A stretch of 64,000 bases of DNA from the NCBI GenBank assembly GCA_037355855.1, contig CM074760.1, forward strand, positions 2,844,501 through 2,908,500, in the 5' to 3' direction. This stretch comes from Pseudo-nitzschia pungens. Its lineage: Eukaryota > Bacillariophyta > Bacillariophyceae > Bacillariales > Bacillariaceae. The translations under genes and the position numbers were made by a program. Shown piece after piece: positions 21,801 through 32,359 of the stretch. How positions within the stretch are numbered: the stretch's first letter is position 1; every line of letters begins with the position of its first letter. Below the pieces are notes generated by a model. The model was not told where the DNA came from and searched no databases. It saw only the letters and a program-made list of their open reading frames with translations.

Positions 21801-22100
21801 AACTTCCCAGTGGATTGGGAAGCAATCCAAGCTAGGAAGCAGAAAAGCATCCACAAGAGCAACATCAGGGAGAACCAGAAGAGGATCCCCCATGTCTATA
21901 AAGAAGGCGACTATGTCACCCTGGAAAGGAAGGGCATTATTCCAAAACTATCCTTCCCACGGCAAGGACCTTACAAGGTGCTCAAGGCCCATGATAATGG
22001 AACTGTAACTATTGAAACTGCTCCTTTTGTGACTGATCGGGTTAACATCAGGAGAGTCCACCCCTATTATTGCAGGGGTAGCCCTGAACCAGAGAAGTAA
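18825..22100 (+). CDS. pol: Pol polyprotein (PR-RT-RH-IN), LTR element copy 2
   Basis: 1091 aa. Aspartic protease DSG at 38-40. RT YIDD at 393-396. RNase H Asp at 547 (LYSDASD). Integrase zinc finger starts at H767, with C-x2-C near 794. The integrase catalytic triad D830, D895, E930 has the canonical 35-residue D-to-E spacing. A GPY/F module (GPYKVLK) lies near the end. This is a Ty3/gypsy-class enzyme set with every key residue present. Compared with copy 1 it has one extra codon after the start (MVSDTI against MVDTI) and a duplicated Glu in a linker. Translation needs reinitiation at the ATG or readthrough of the TGA just before it. Confidence 0.96.
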   Translation: MVSDTIHTGPRVINRFADVCVEVLDHKGRGRMLRGLLDSGCSKSIILRQFVDRSQLTNRDQRSVTYNTYGGKFRTKSAASVGLRLIEFSNSKTIKWTFQVDEYHHHEEVPYDMIIGSDLMAQLGLDIKYSSRTIEWQGDSIPMKGMGELSDPDKCEAVFFANTQSPILQQEEERQAKILDADYSKVDIDAMVNDLEITDASKAALKKTLKKFPTLFGGGLGLLKNIEPVSIELQPGVKPVRQRYYSVPHAFEQALRKEITRLCDIGVLEKLPHDDDSPWASPTFCQPKKTGDIRVLTDFRKMNAAIQRKPFPLPRIGETIQRLQKFQSATALDLSQGYYTIPICKESQKICSTILPWGKYAYKRLAMGIACAPDIFQSVMMNLLGDLDYVLVYIDDILIIQREGESEQDHLDKIDTVLQRLDDAGFRANLRKSFFMQKEVEYLGFLLTTEGIQPQPKKLEAMKRLEAPKNTKQLKMFLGMVNFYRDMWKRRSHILAPLNKLAGKKGKMNWYWGPAEQKAFMEAKRMLADEAKLAFPDFTKPFHLYSDASDRQLGATVCQDGKPLGFYTRKLNSAQLNYTVGEKELLGIVEGLKAFEGILRGQDVIIHTDHLNLLYQQMPTQRMVRWRLLMEEFHPVVKHVAGKDNDAADALSRLDITDDPADTVEWLPPNKPLTYADEEEHLRQLLFPLGEEAPEEFQGNSAFPLAPDMIQFYQQKDTGIMSALEKDNRLTTKMVEGYNLIHKEGKILIPDKLKDRVMEWYHSMLVHPGEKRMEQSIRSVFTWKGLRKDVQDLCKHCHTCQMFKKSGRKKYGLLPEKAAEVTKWQRVNVDLWGPATVHNKNGKDYQIHVLTMVDPVTGWFELAHLKDSPNAAETQRLLDSTWLARYPRPKEIGFDGGSEFKAEFQELCENMGMKRKPSGAWNPQSNSVLERIHQVLKDCLLSFNLENRDLHEKDPFEEFTTKAAYAIRSAIHTTLGYSPAQLVFGRDMFMPVNFPVDWEAIQARKQKSIHKSNIRENQKRIPHVYKEGDYVTLERKGIIPKLSFPRQGPYKVLKAHDNGTVTIETAPFVTDRVNIRRVHPYYCRGSPEPEK

Positions 22101-22124
22101 TTATTACAGTACCATGGAGGAGCA

Positions 22125-22315
22125 TGCCGTGCACCGGAATACAGTCACGAGTCCACTCGGGACTGGATTAAGGATAAGGATGAATTACGATTAGCGAGCG
22201 TCCGTATCGCCAACAGGGAGACGGTCTCTCAATCCGATAGCAATAGACTAATTGATAGAGCTCACAATTTGCATATCACTACTATTCTAATCACTAGTAG
22301 ACCCGGGGTATGGCA
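22125..22315 (+). repeat. 3' LTR of copy 2
   Basis: 191 bp, followed by the target duplication CATGT (22316-22320). It shares roughly the first 57 and last 85 bp with the LTR of copy 1; the middle is unrelated. Confidence 0.96.
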
Positions 22316-23511
22316 CATGTGTCCAGGTTTTCATGCCTTTTATATACAGGGTGTTGTTAGCTTCAATCGCTGCTGTATCATATTTCCCTGCTGGCAATGT
22401 TGAGGGCTTGGGGCATTTTGCACACTGTGTATGTATGCAGCAGTAGATAAATCCTTAGAAAACAATCTCAAGTGTTCCATAATACAAGTAAGTGAAGGTT
22501 ACCATGAATACCGGTACGAGTATCCAATATTCTAATCTTGGAAGAGTTGGTGCACAGAGCACCAGTAACCTTACCAGGTAAGGTTACCGTATCGTAATTA
22601 CCTGTAAGGTTACGGTAACAAGTCAAAGTTCCTGCTGAAATGCTCCAAGCGCTTCTGGAATTCGAAAATACTGCCAAAAGCATCGGCTGGTAAGGTTTAC
22701 ATGTACGAGTGCGAGTACGAGTGCGAGTACGAGTGCGAGTAAGGTTACGAGTACGAGTAACCTTACGAGTAACCTTACGAGTAACCTTACGAGTAACCTT
22801 ACGAGTAACCTTACGAGTAACCTTACGAGTAACCTTACGAGTAACCTTACGAGTAACCTTACGAGAACTTTCAAGTTGTAGAACAAGAAGTAATTTTCAA
22901 AAAAAGAAACCCCTCGTAGATCTACCATGCAATTTACCGGTAAGGTTTAGTTACTGGTTCATCAATGCGTCGATGTAAGATCTTACTTGTACGCGCTCCG
23001 TACTTCTTACAAAAATACGTACTTGTAGTACACGGTAAACTTACTTAGAATAGGAGGAAATAGGAAATTTGTATGGTAAGTTACCTGTAAGGTTAAGATT
23101 ACTGTACATAATTTTCACCTTACACGTGTTGAACACGTTTTCAATACCTTCAATACTACGTAGTACTTAGTATGTACTAGAAGATCTGAAGGTACGTACA
23201 GGTACTATGGCGCAATGTTTCTTAGTCACGAAAAGGACTAATATGAAATGAAATTCTTGGGAGATGTATTTGGTCCTATTTGGATGTGGAAGTAACGACT
23301 CGTGGCATCCCTTCAAAATATTTTAACTTCCCGCACCACTCCACCCAAGCAAGTCCAAAACTGTAACGAGCCATCCGAGACAAAAATAATGAATGAACGG
23401 TGAATAACGAATACTAACGGAATGTATTGGATGATGGTAAAACATTTCAGTGATTTTGAAAAGCTCTCGGATATCTTCGAATAACGCCACAACTCTAAGT
23501 TTAGGATCACC
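22316..23511. other. intergenic with simple tandem repeats
   Basis: No gene supported. Holds CGAGTACGAGTG-type repeats (22703-22740), a 12-bp array (22753-22860) and many AAGGTTAC/TACGAGTA words. The last ~100 bp is probably the promoter/5' UTR of the next gene. Confidence 0.5.
22753..22860 (+). repeat. 12-bp tandem repeat, nine units
   Basis: Nine head-to-tail copies of ACGAGTAACCTT with no visible mismatch. It is preceded by a related CGAGTACGAGTG array from 22703. The unit is built from the same words scattered through the intergenic DNA of this window. Confidence 0.95.
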
Positions 23512-24303
23512 ATGAGCGAAGTGAAATCTGATGCTGTGCCCTCGTCACAGAGCGCAGAAACAACCGTAAACCACGATAAACCAGGAAATGCCGATGATTC
23601 GAATACAGAGAATGTAATGTCAAAAAGCAAAGCTCGCTATCTGCGAAGAAAGCGTGCGAGGCAACGCAGGCAGCGTGAGAAGGCTGTGGCAAAAAATGGT
23701 GAGGCCAAAGCGCAAGAAGGAAAGGGATCCGAAACTCAGGATAAAGAGAATGGCAGCACTCAATCGCCTCAAGCACATGAAGTTTCAGATCAGAAAGAAG
23801 TAAATGAAAACAACAATGGGCAATCGTCGCAAGGAAGTGACGCAGGAAAGAAGAAGAAGAAGCCAAGAAAAAAGAAAAGTAAGGCTAAAGTAGCGGATGG
23901 ACAAAAAACTGAGGTCGTCGAAAATAATAATGTGGCGCCCACCAGCTCAACGGTTACACCGATGGATAAACAGAATGTGAAATCAGAGATTATTCAACCG
24001 AACGCGGAGAAAACACTTGTGACGAAGGATGTGAATCCCGCGAAGGAAGGAGCGGCTCCTGTTGTAGTAGAGGATGTAGGTGGAAATCTTGAGGAGACAA
24101 AAGTATCTCCAACGGAAACGAACCCAATTGTGGACACTGAAGTCACAGCAAGCGACCCAGATGCCACACAGACAACTGACCCGGTCGTGGGTACAAAGAT
24201 TAGAGCAACCGTAGATACGACACAAACGATTGTTTATGATGACGATAATGCGACAAACAGCGGGAAAAAGGAAGACTGTGAATGTGCCTGTGTCATCATG
24301 TAA
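23512..24303 (+). CDS. Lys-rich low-complexity protein with C-terminal CaaX box
   Basis: 263 aa, single exon, ATG at 23512. I do not recognise a family. Residues ~40-60 are very basic (RYLRRKRARQRRQREK), and a second basic run KKKKKPRKKKSKAK lies near residues 110-125. The rest is acidic, Thr/Val/Glu-rich and probably disordered. The last eight residues are CECACVIM. CVIM is a textbook CaaX box, with Met in the X position favouring farnesyltransferase, and two further cysteines just upstream could be palmitoylated. I infer a lipid-anchored membrane protein whose basic runs could also bind acidic lipids or RNA. It converges on the plastid EF-G gene, with 373 bp between stop codons. Confidence 0.75.
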   Translation: MSEVKSDAVPSSQSAETTVNHDKPGNADDSNTENVMSKSKARYLRRKRARQRRQREKAVAKNGEAKAQEGKGSETQDKENGSTQSPQAHEVSDQKEVNENNNGQSSQGSDAGKKKKKPRKKKSKAKVADGQKTEVVENNNVAPTSSTVTPMDKQNVKSEIIQPNAEKTLVTKDVNPAKEGAAPVVVEDVGGNLEETKVSPTETNPIVDTEVTASDPDATQTTDPVVGTKIRATVDTTQTIVYDDDNATNSGKKEDCECACVIM

Positions 24304-24676
24304 GAAACACCAATTTTCTGTGAAGTTGTGCACTGATGCTTTCTTGTCTGAGGGTAAAGAAAACTGCTTCATGGACGACAAGTCGGATGCCTATATGTCG
24401 ACCAATCGAATCCGGGATACTCTTTTGCCCCGCTAATTTATCTTGTCCAATAGAGAAATGGAATGAATCGAAGTTTGATGTTGTCGTACCGTAAAATGTA
24501 TAGGTATTCTTCGTTGTCTATAATTTATCCTTTGTCTGTCACATCCCATACGGTAGCCAAAACACAAAGCTTTCTCATAGTCAGATCGATTCCGTATCAC
24601 CTTTCTCAGCATGTACGACGTCTTGATCAAGAACGCTTACAAGAAAAATAAAATTTTATTTTAGACTACAAGTTGT
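24304..24676. other. intergenic between convergent genes
   Basis: Shared 3' flanks of the CaaX gene and plastid EF-G. No gene is seen; AATAAA-like signals lie near 24648. Confidence 0.5.
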
Positions 24677-27206
24677 TTATTCATCGTCTTTAACGGTGAA
24701 TCCCTTCTTCAATTCTTCTTCGATATTAGGAGGAACGAAGTCATAGTTAGCGAGCTTCATGGAGTAGTTGGCACGTCCCTTACTCATCGATCGCAGAGTA
24801 GAAACATATTGGAACATGTTGGCAAGAGGGACTTGGGCACTAATGGTCTTAACGTTACCACGTTCACCAAGTTCACCGACCATACCACGACGGGAGTTGA
24901 TATCTCCAAGAACATCTCCCATGTACTCTTCGGGCGTGGAGACATCGACTTGCATGAGAGGTTCCATCAAACGGGCCTTGGCCTTTCTCAAACCTTCACG
25001 GGTTGCGGCACGTCCTGCGATTTCGAAAGCCATAACCGAAGAATCGACATCGTGGTAAGCTCCGTCGACGAGGGTGGCCTTCATTCCCAACACAGGGAAA
25101 CCGGCCACGACACCAGTTCCGAGGACAGATTCAATACCCTTTTGGACACCAGGAATGTATTCCTTTGGTACGGCTCCTCCCTTAATGTCAGACACGAACT
25201 CGAAGTCCATGGATCCCTCTTCGTCGCTGAATTCCTTTGGTTCGAAGATAAGCTTGATACGGGCGTATTGACCAGAACCTCCAGATTGCTTCTTGTGGGT
25301 GTAGTCAATTTCAGCCGTGGCGGTGATAGCTTCACGGTAGGAGACTTGAGGAGCACCAACAGTGCACTCAACGTTGAACTCACGCTTCATGCGGTCAACA
25401 ATAATTTCGAGGTGGAGTTCTCCCATACCTTCAATGACAGTCTGACCAGTTTCTTCATCTCGGGAGAATCGGAACGAAGGATCTTCGGCAGCAAGACGGA
25501 TGAGTGCTTCGGACATTTTTTGTTGATCTCCCTTAGTCTTGGGTTCGACAGCAACCTTAATAACGGGTTCAGGGAATTCCATCTTTTCGAGAATGACGGC
25601 CTTATCCTTGTCGCAGAGAGTCTCTCCTGTTGTTGTATCCTTAAGTCCAACAAGGGCAACAATATCTCCGGCAACGGCAGACTTGATTTCGGTACGATCG
25701 TTGGCGTGCATTTGCAACATTCGTCCAATTCTCTCGTTCTTGCCCTTGACGGAGTTGTAAACGCTGGTTCCAGCTTCCATTACTCCAGAGTAGACACGTG
25801 TGAAAGTCAGAGTACCGACGAAAGGATCATTGGCGACCTTGAAGGCGAGGGCCGACATAGGTTCAGCATCGGAAGATTTACGCACAGTTGGTTCACCATC
25901 CTCTGTGACACCAGCAATGGCAAGCACATCAAGCGGGGAAGGCATGTAGTCGACGACGGCATCCAACAAAGGTTGGACACCCTTGTTCTTGAAAGCAGTT
26001 CCAGTCAAGACAGGAACAAGATCAAGGTTCAAGGTTCCCTTGCGGATAAGTCTCTTGAGGGTCTCAACACTTGGCATCTCTCCCTCAAGATATTCCATGA
26101 GGACATCTTCGTCTTGTTCCACAGCGATCTCGACAAGTTTCTCGTGGTATTCCTCAGCCTTAGCCTTGAGCTCGTCATCGACCAAAGGAATGTCGTTACA
26201 TTCGGCAAGGGGGATAACATCGAAGCTTGCTCCGAGATCCTCTCCACGCCAGACGATGGCTTCCATGGTTACAAGATCGATGACACCGAGGAAGTCAGAC
26301 TCTGTACCGATTGGTAGCTGCAAGACAGCAGGAGTGGCTCCGAGCAATTCAATGATGGTGTCGACGCAGAAGTAGAAGTTGGCACCGGTTCTGTCCATCT
26401 TGTTCAAGAAACACATACGGGGAACCTTGTACTTGTCAGCTTGACGCCAGACAGTTTCGGTTTGCGGTTCGACGCCAGCAACTCCGTCGAAGACAGCGAC
26501 GGCACCGTCAAGGACTCGAAGGGAACGTTCCACCTCAAGAGTGAAATCGACGTGACCGGGGGCTGACAGATTTATGAAACAACAAGGTTAGAACGAACAA
26601 TCATAATCTATTGGATGAAGTCAACCTCCAAGACGCACGCTACGCAGGTCTACTAATACTCACTATCAATGATGTTGATACGGTAGTCCTTCCATGCGCA
26701 CGTAGTTGCAGCGGAAGTGATAGTAATTCCTCTTTCTTGTTCTTGTTCCATCCAATCCATTGTTGCACCTCCTTCATGTACCTCACCAATCTTGTATGAC
26801 TTTCCGGTGTAGAAGAGAATACGTTCTGTGGTTGTGGTCTTTCCGGCATCGATGTGCGCCATGATACCAATGTTACGGTACAAGTCAAGGTCGACTTCAC
26901 GTTGCTTCGCAGACGAAGCCAACTTCTTGTCAACATCCTGAGCTTGCGAAGACATAGCAAGTCCAGTCTACAAGGGTGTCAAAGAGTACGCATACACAGT
27001 GTGAGTTTGTCGTCCATGTGAAAAATTAAATACGCCGCCGTTCAAAAAAGGTATCATCGTGCAGAAACTCGTCGTTTTTGATTAGGAGATCAGGATGCAA
27101 AAACGAAACCTACATTCTTGACACCCATTGAGGCCGGGGCAAAGGCTTGAGATGGAACGATCACCGCCAAGAAGGCGGCGGCCTTGAAGAAACTAAGGAA
27201 CGCCAT
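24677..27206 (-). CDS. cpEF-G: plastid elongation factor G (nuclear-encoded)
   Basis: Three exons: 27206-27114, 26967-26664 and 26562-24677 (introns of 146 and 101 bp, donors GTAGGT and GTGAGT), giving 760 aa. EF-G is the GTPase that drives ribosomal translocation. Exon 1 encodes a hydrophobic signal peptide followed by SQAFAP at residues 19-24. This is the AFAP-type signal-peptide cleavage site of diatom plastid precursors, with Phe at +1. The mature protein has the G domain ([43 protein letters not shown]), domain II, and the EF-G domain IV motif [10 protein letters not shown]. It ends [16 protein letters not shown]. Sequence details such as [15 protein letters not shown] match plant chloroplast EF-G rather than the mitochondrial type. 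No frameshift is needed. Confidence 0.95.
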
Positions 27207-28077
27207 CTTTAAACTGCTTTTCCGAAAGAAGTTTAATGGAATATGAGCACTGCGGTGATTGTCGATTTACGAAGCGTTGTCAGAAAATCACTTACGGTAC
27301 GTACGCTATTCATACGATACCCTTGTACGACAAAAGGTGATGTCTCTACAGGATACGATTTTTGCTGATGAAGTGTTGCTGAGTGTACATGCAGAGTGAG
27401 AACGTGATGGGCGTGGCAGTGGTTTAAACAAGCTGTTCGCATCTCCATCCATTTTCTACGAAAAATCTCTTTCTGACCCACACTGACGTCTGCGTAAGCC
27501 TCTCCAAGTGGAGAATGATTCTTACTTCAGTCGTGAGAAGACTAAGTTTCGACCAAAATGGATGACTCCTAAGGTATGCAAATGACGTACGAGGGTCCTC
27601 TTTCTTCATACTAAATGTATGATTACATATTACACTACTTCAGTACATTTTTATCATTAAGAAGAAATAATTTGGTACCAGTGGAGGAGCGATTATCAAA
27701 ATCGATCGATAGCTAGAGTCGAAATAGATCCACCCTGTCCAACGAACGTACGATACACAACTATTAGCAGGTAGACCAGTCAAACGAAGTTCCATAAGCT
27801 CAAGGGAGAGATAGTGATCTCAATTTCAAAAAAAGAATTAGAGCCAACATGCGACTTCAGTAAGTTGAATTGCGACTTCAATTTTTTTTATCTTGGTGAC
27901 TTTCTCTTCCTAGCTTATCCTCGTGAAATTGTATCACTGAACATGCTAGGTTCTCTAATTTTGTCGCGTATTATTGTTTCCGAAATCAGGGCGTCAACAG
28001 TCGAATTAATCATCATCAAAACCATCCCCTATTTGTTTCGTTCTCCGTTTATTACGGAATTTTGGAGTCGAAAAGAA
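27207..28077. other. intergenic, plastid EF-G upstream and CK2-beta downstream
   Basis: No supported gene. The longest frames are short and lack a recognisable pattern. The first ~150 bp is likely the EF-G promoter. Confidence 0.5.
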
Positions 28078-29699
28078 TTATTTCCTACGACTTCTATCCC
28101 TTGTACGCCTACTACTTCTAGAACCCTCTATTGATTTCTTTGGGGGACCCTCTTCGTGGTATTTGTAAAATAGGCTGGACTCGTTCACTTTGAACCCATA
28201 AACCCGTGGAACGTAAGTTTGTGAAGGTTTTGCCGGGATCATGTCCTATGTCAACGATAATAATTAGAAAGAGTGAGATAATCAGCATCATAACATCACC
28301 AAAGAACGAAACTGTCAAAAATCCGGTGGCTTTCGTTCACTCACAGGATGTGTCATGAGATATAAATGTGGAAAGGTAGTGCCAAAGTAGGCACCGTCGA
28401 TGTTGGCTTGCCTCGTGCTTTTTGGAAAGAATAATCCGTGACATCTGGGGCAAAATACATTCACAGTATAGTTTCTCGGAAGATCCGAAAGTCCGACCGG
28501 AAGCACGGGTTGCCCCTGACAAAATACCCGCGGGCATCGTCCGAAGGCTGCCGATCTATATTTTTCGTACATGGCATGCATGCCTCGGTTGGTGACGATG
28601 TATCTGATGGAATCAAAGGTCAATCGGAATTTGTCAGTATAAAAAAAAGTTTCGAGTAAAACGATTGTCATCAAAGATGATCCCATTCAAGTTGGAACAG
28701 AATGCTCATTTCCTACGTACCGTGCATGGATGAGGCCGTACAGCATTTCAGCAGCGGATTCTACGATCTCCTGTTGTTCTTCTGTTAGTGAATCTTCCAT
28801 TGGCATTTCAACATCCAAGACCATATCCAATGCATATTCATAGTACGGAACTAGGTTATTCAATCCAGTAAGATTGAAGTCGTCCTGAAAGCGATTGAGA
28901 AAAGGGTTAATATCTGATTCTCAGAAATCGATTGCGTGAAGAAGAATCATAATCAACAAATGCAAACACTTTAACAGAGACCTCATCGATCAACCCAAGG
29001 TTTGCAAAGGGTTCTTGCGAGCAAGAATTCTCTGAAACAACACACCTGAATGTAATCTTCGTCGACTTCGCAAAAAAACTCATTCCCTCTTAAACTACAG
29101 AACCAAGTAATCCACGAGCCATCTTCGTCTGAGGCTGACATTTCAGAGCTTTCTTCATCTTCTTCTTCCATAAATTCCTCTTCGGCTTGCTGGGAAGGCG
29201 CGGGAACTCTTGTCGGGCCCAAAGAGGAAGCTATCTTCGGGGCCGCACGGATGATCCGGTCATTGTTACTCGAAGCAACGGCAGATGCCTGTAAAGAATG
29301 CAATGCCTTGCTCGCGTCTTGTGCCTTGCTGTTGCTGTGCTGTTTGCTGTGGTTGTTGCTTCGTTTTTTCCCTGACGATGATCCAGCGGGAACCCCACGC
29401 ACAACTTCGGGCTGTTCGTCGGGCTCTCTCGGTGGGGGGAGTTGAACTTCTAACGAATCGGAAGGACCTATTTCTTCGTTCACGTTGCTAGTGATCTCAT
29501 TGTGGTTGCTATTGTTATTGGAAACTGCCGATAATGTCTGTTTCCCTTCGTTGCCCTCTGCGATTGACAACCGCGCCAACATCTCACCGGGGTGCGTCTC
29601 GCCGCTCTTTGAATTGGTTGTCCCATACTGTGGGGAGCTGTTGATAGGAGACGAAACCCTTCCGTCCGGAACCATGTCGTCTTGTATCGCTGTAGCCAT
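28078..29699 (-). CDS. CSNK2B: casein kinase 2 regulatory subunit beta
   Basis: Four exons: 29699-29046, 28884-28721, 28603-28345 and 28245-28078, joined at GT-AG introns of 161, 117 and 99 bp; 414 aa. CK2 beta dimerises through a zinc ribbon and assembles the CK2 holoenzyme, steering substrate choice. The core starts with [20 protein letters not shown] and runs through [20 protein letters not shown]. The zinc ribbon is CPRVFC ... CPRC, followed by [20 protein letters not shown], then VPRVYGFKV. The core is about 200 aa, the usual length. The first ~190 residues are an extra low-complexity region rich in Ser, Asn, Gln and Glu, ending in an acidic run. The C-terminus adds a basic Arg/Ser tail. 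Confidence 0.93.
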
Positions 29700-31840
29700 A
29701 GCGTCGATGCCGTATACCTGATGACTCTACACTTTGTTTTTGATCTTCTGGCGATGTCGAGGAAGATTGGAGTCGTTCTGTTGACGATGATACCGCACTC
29801 GAGTGCCAGAAATGTCGGAAAGGAAGGAGGTGCGAATGCAGCTCTACAGGGAGTGAACGGGTTCGATCACAACCCGAGCAGTAAAAAAAGCCTTGCATGT
29901 GGTTTCACACGCAGCTCTTTTTCGTACGATATTCAATATTGGGAATAGCACTCTTACCCAGGTCTCAACAACGATACGTACAGCTACAAGTACACTTCTC
30001 GTAGTGGTGTGTACCTGAACGACAATCGTACGAGTACACGTACTCGTACCGGTATGACTAAAAGGAAACGCCGAGGTATGCAGGTGCACGCCTAGCGAGG
30101 GGCTTGTTTCGCCGCGCGATCCGAGCCTGGAGCCGTAAAAATGATCATCTCGTCAAAGTTTTCATCCAGCGAAAAAAATTTAATGGTTATTATTAGAGCC
30201 TGGCAGTCTGCTCTTGAAGCTATTGATCACCTGCTATTAACATTATTTAGCAAGTGTAGATAACGTTTGTATTGCTTTGTCGTGACTAAACGGTACTTGT
30301 AACAACAGCAACAAGAAGGATTTACTCACCCGCCGTTTTAGGTTGCTTGCACCAATTTTCAATCACATCTTCTCCTTCAACTACTACTAGTACTACTGGT
30401 ACTAATAGTTGTAGTACTATGTTTTAAAATTGGTGGATAGGCAGTAACGACTGCAGCATAAAAGTACTAGTACATGCCAGAGAGTGATTTCATGGCCATG
30501 GCCTTGGGTAAAAGAGGCAAGGTATGTTATGCATTATTTCGACATTTGATAGAGTAGTTAGAAAGCTTCAGAGCTTGAATAGAGTTGTTCATCGTGGTGA
30601 AATTCACAAAAAAATCTGTTTTTCAAAAAAATACTGTGGAAAAAGGTACCGGTATGTACACTGTACGAGTACAGGTAACCTTACCTAAGGTTTTACCGTA
30701 CAGCATACGCTAACATTATTATCATGCTTTTGTTTTCTCAGAAGATGTGATAAATGCCGTTGGATTAGTAACACCTTGACCAGGAATCTTACAACTTTGC
30801 GGAAGTTGAAAAGCAAAGTACCGGTACGAGCATACCAGGTAATTTATCGTAGCACCGTAGTTTACTTGTATTCAAAAACAGAACTGAGACTGCAAGTACG
30901 AGTAATTTTTAATCTTACTTGTATCGTATTTTTGAATACTAGTACTTTTTTTTTTTTTTTTTTTTTTCAAAATTGGTGGGTTTGAACGAACCTTACCCGT
31001 ATGTTTTTATTCCACCGATTTTTGCTTTGTACCGTATTGAGTATTCAAAAAGGGGGGAAAATAGATACTACGTAATTACGAAGTAATCTTACTAGTATTA
31101 CGAAGTAAAAATAAGAATACCGGTAGTAACGCCTTCTGCTATCCTAAGGTTAACCTTACCGTACCGTATGAAATACGATAGCAGTAAGTTATTATGTTCG
31201 TACCGGTATTACGTAAACTTCTGCGCGCAGAACACCCCGTGACTAACTGGTGACTAAAAAATCTTTCCCCGATTCATTCATGCGAGAGCAACGAGTCTCA
31301 ACGGGAACGAGGGTAATATCACACTTTTTTTGGGTAACCTCACACTTTTTCCTTACACTTTTCAACTACTTACAGAACTTTCCAACCATATGAACGTACC
31401 TACGGCAGAACGTTCTTCTCCTCATTCTTCTCCGTTCTTCTCCTTAATTAACATGCACCTCTACTACCTTAATTAACTCGCACCTACTGTACAAGTACTC
31501 TTTGTACCCCAAAAAATTCTTGCACCTCCATGGTCTCCTTACAGCGATACATTCGCACCTCTGTCGATTCGCAGCACAATCACTCGCACCTCTATCGAGT
31601 TGCACTACAATCCCTCCCATGCACCTCTCTGTAAGTCTTAAAAGAGCAATACACCTCTATCGCGTCTCGCACCTCCATTGCGTCGACCTGCTGCACCTTC
31701 ATCGCGTCGACCTGCTGCATGATCGCACCTCTATTTCGTCAATTTCTTTTTCTACTTAGCTCCTGGTACAAATTCTACACAAAATTTGAATTTTTTCATT
31801 GGCTCATCCACCCGTCTGTCTGTTCCCCCATCCCCTGTAT
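29700..31840. other. intergenic, AT-rich with dispersed words and a CACCTCTAT-rich patch
   Basis: No supported gene. 29980-31240 contains many TACGAGTA/GTACCGGTA/AAGGTTAC words. A T-run lies near 30948-30967. 31440-31740 is a degenerate repeat of the word CGCACCTCTAT with CGTCGACCTGCTGCA duplicated. Open frames here follow the repeat. Confidence 0.45.
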
Positions 31841-31921
31841 ATTCTACAGGGAGAATAAGAGTAGCACTATTCCATGTTGCGGGCAAAAGGAATAGTGCTA
31901 CTCTTATTCCCCGCGTAGAAT
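31841..31921. repeat. long inverted repeat (33-bp arms, 15-nt loop)
   Basis: Left arm 31841-31873 and right arm 31889-31921 are inverted copies with 3 mismatches; the inner 21 bp (GAATAAGAGTAGCACTATTCC on the left, shown here as its ends GAATAAGAG...CACTATTCC) pair perfectly. Could be a small foldback MITE or a small-RNA precursor. Confidence 0.9.
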
Positions 31922-32040
31922 TGAACATGCTGTTTACCTTTGCGCTGCTCAGGAACGATCAGCACCTCTATCTCAGCTTTTCTACGAGCAGTCCCTAGAG
32001 CTTGGATTTTTTTATTCTTTTTATTTCCAAAGCACCCTTA

Positions 32041-32320
32041 AGAGTTTACTCCTGTCTGTTGGTCCCCCCTCTGGTCCGGTCCCCCCTCTGGTCCGCTTCC
32101 CCTCTTTCTGTCTGTCTCCCCTCCAGTCTGCTTCCACACTGTCTGTCTGTCCCCCCTCCGGTTTGCTTCCCCACTGTCTGTCTGTCCCCCCCTCCGGTTC
32201 GCTTCCCCACTATCTGTCTGTCCCCCCCTCCTGTCCACTTCCCCACTGTCTGTCTGTCCCCCCTCCTATCCGCTTCCCCACTGTCTGCCTGTCCCCCCAC
32301 TGTCTGCCTGTCCCCAATTG
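32041..32320 (+). repeat. pyrimidine-rich minisatellite, ~33-bp unit
   Basis: Imperfect copies of a unit built from CCACTGTCTGTCTGTCCCC and CCTCCGGTTCGCTT. The unit length is near a multiple of three, so both strands show long repetitive open frames that I do not regard as genes. Confidence 0.85.
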
Positions 32321-32359
32321 GTCCGCATTGGTTTTCTGTTTTTACGATAACTAAATGTG

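Larger units (their letters stand above)
16459..22315 (+). mobile_element. complete Ty3/gypsy LTR retrotransposon, copy 2
   Basis: Bounded by two 191-bp LTRs (16459-16649, 22125-22315) that read as identical, with TG...CA ends. The target duplication CATGT is at 16454-16458 and 22316-22320. Leader 16650-17384, gag 17385-18824, pol 18825-22100, then a CCATGGAGGAGCA tract before the 3' LTR. It is the same family as 2514-8373, but its LTR centre differs and it carries many synonymous changes, so it is a separate sublineage rather than a fresh copy of copy 1. Both ORFs are intact, and identical LTRs indicate a recent insertion. Confidence 0.97.

Noticed and set aside
22623..22928. ORF with RLLV repeats
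   Set aside because: Direct translation of the 12-bp satellite.
24809..26317. 502-codon open frame opposite plastid EF-G
   Set aside because: Shadow of the conserved EF-G coding strand; no independent family pattern.
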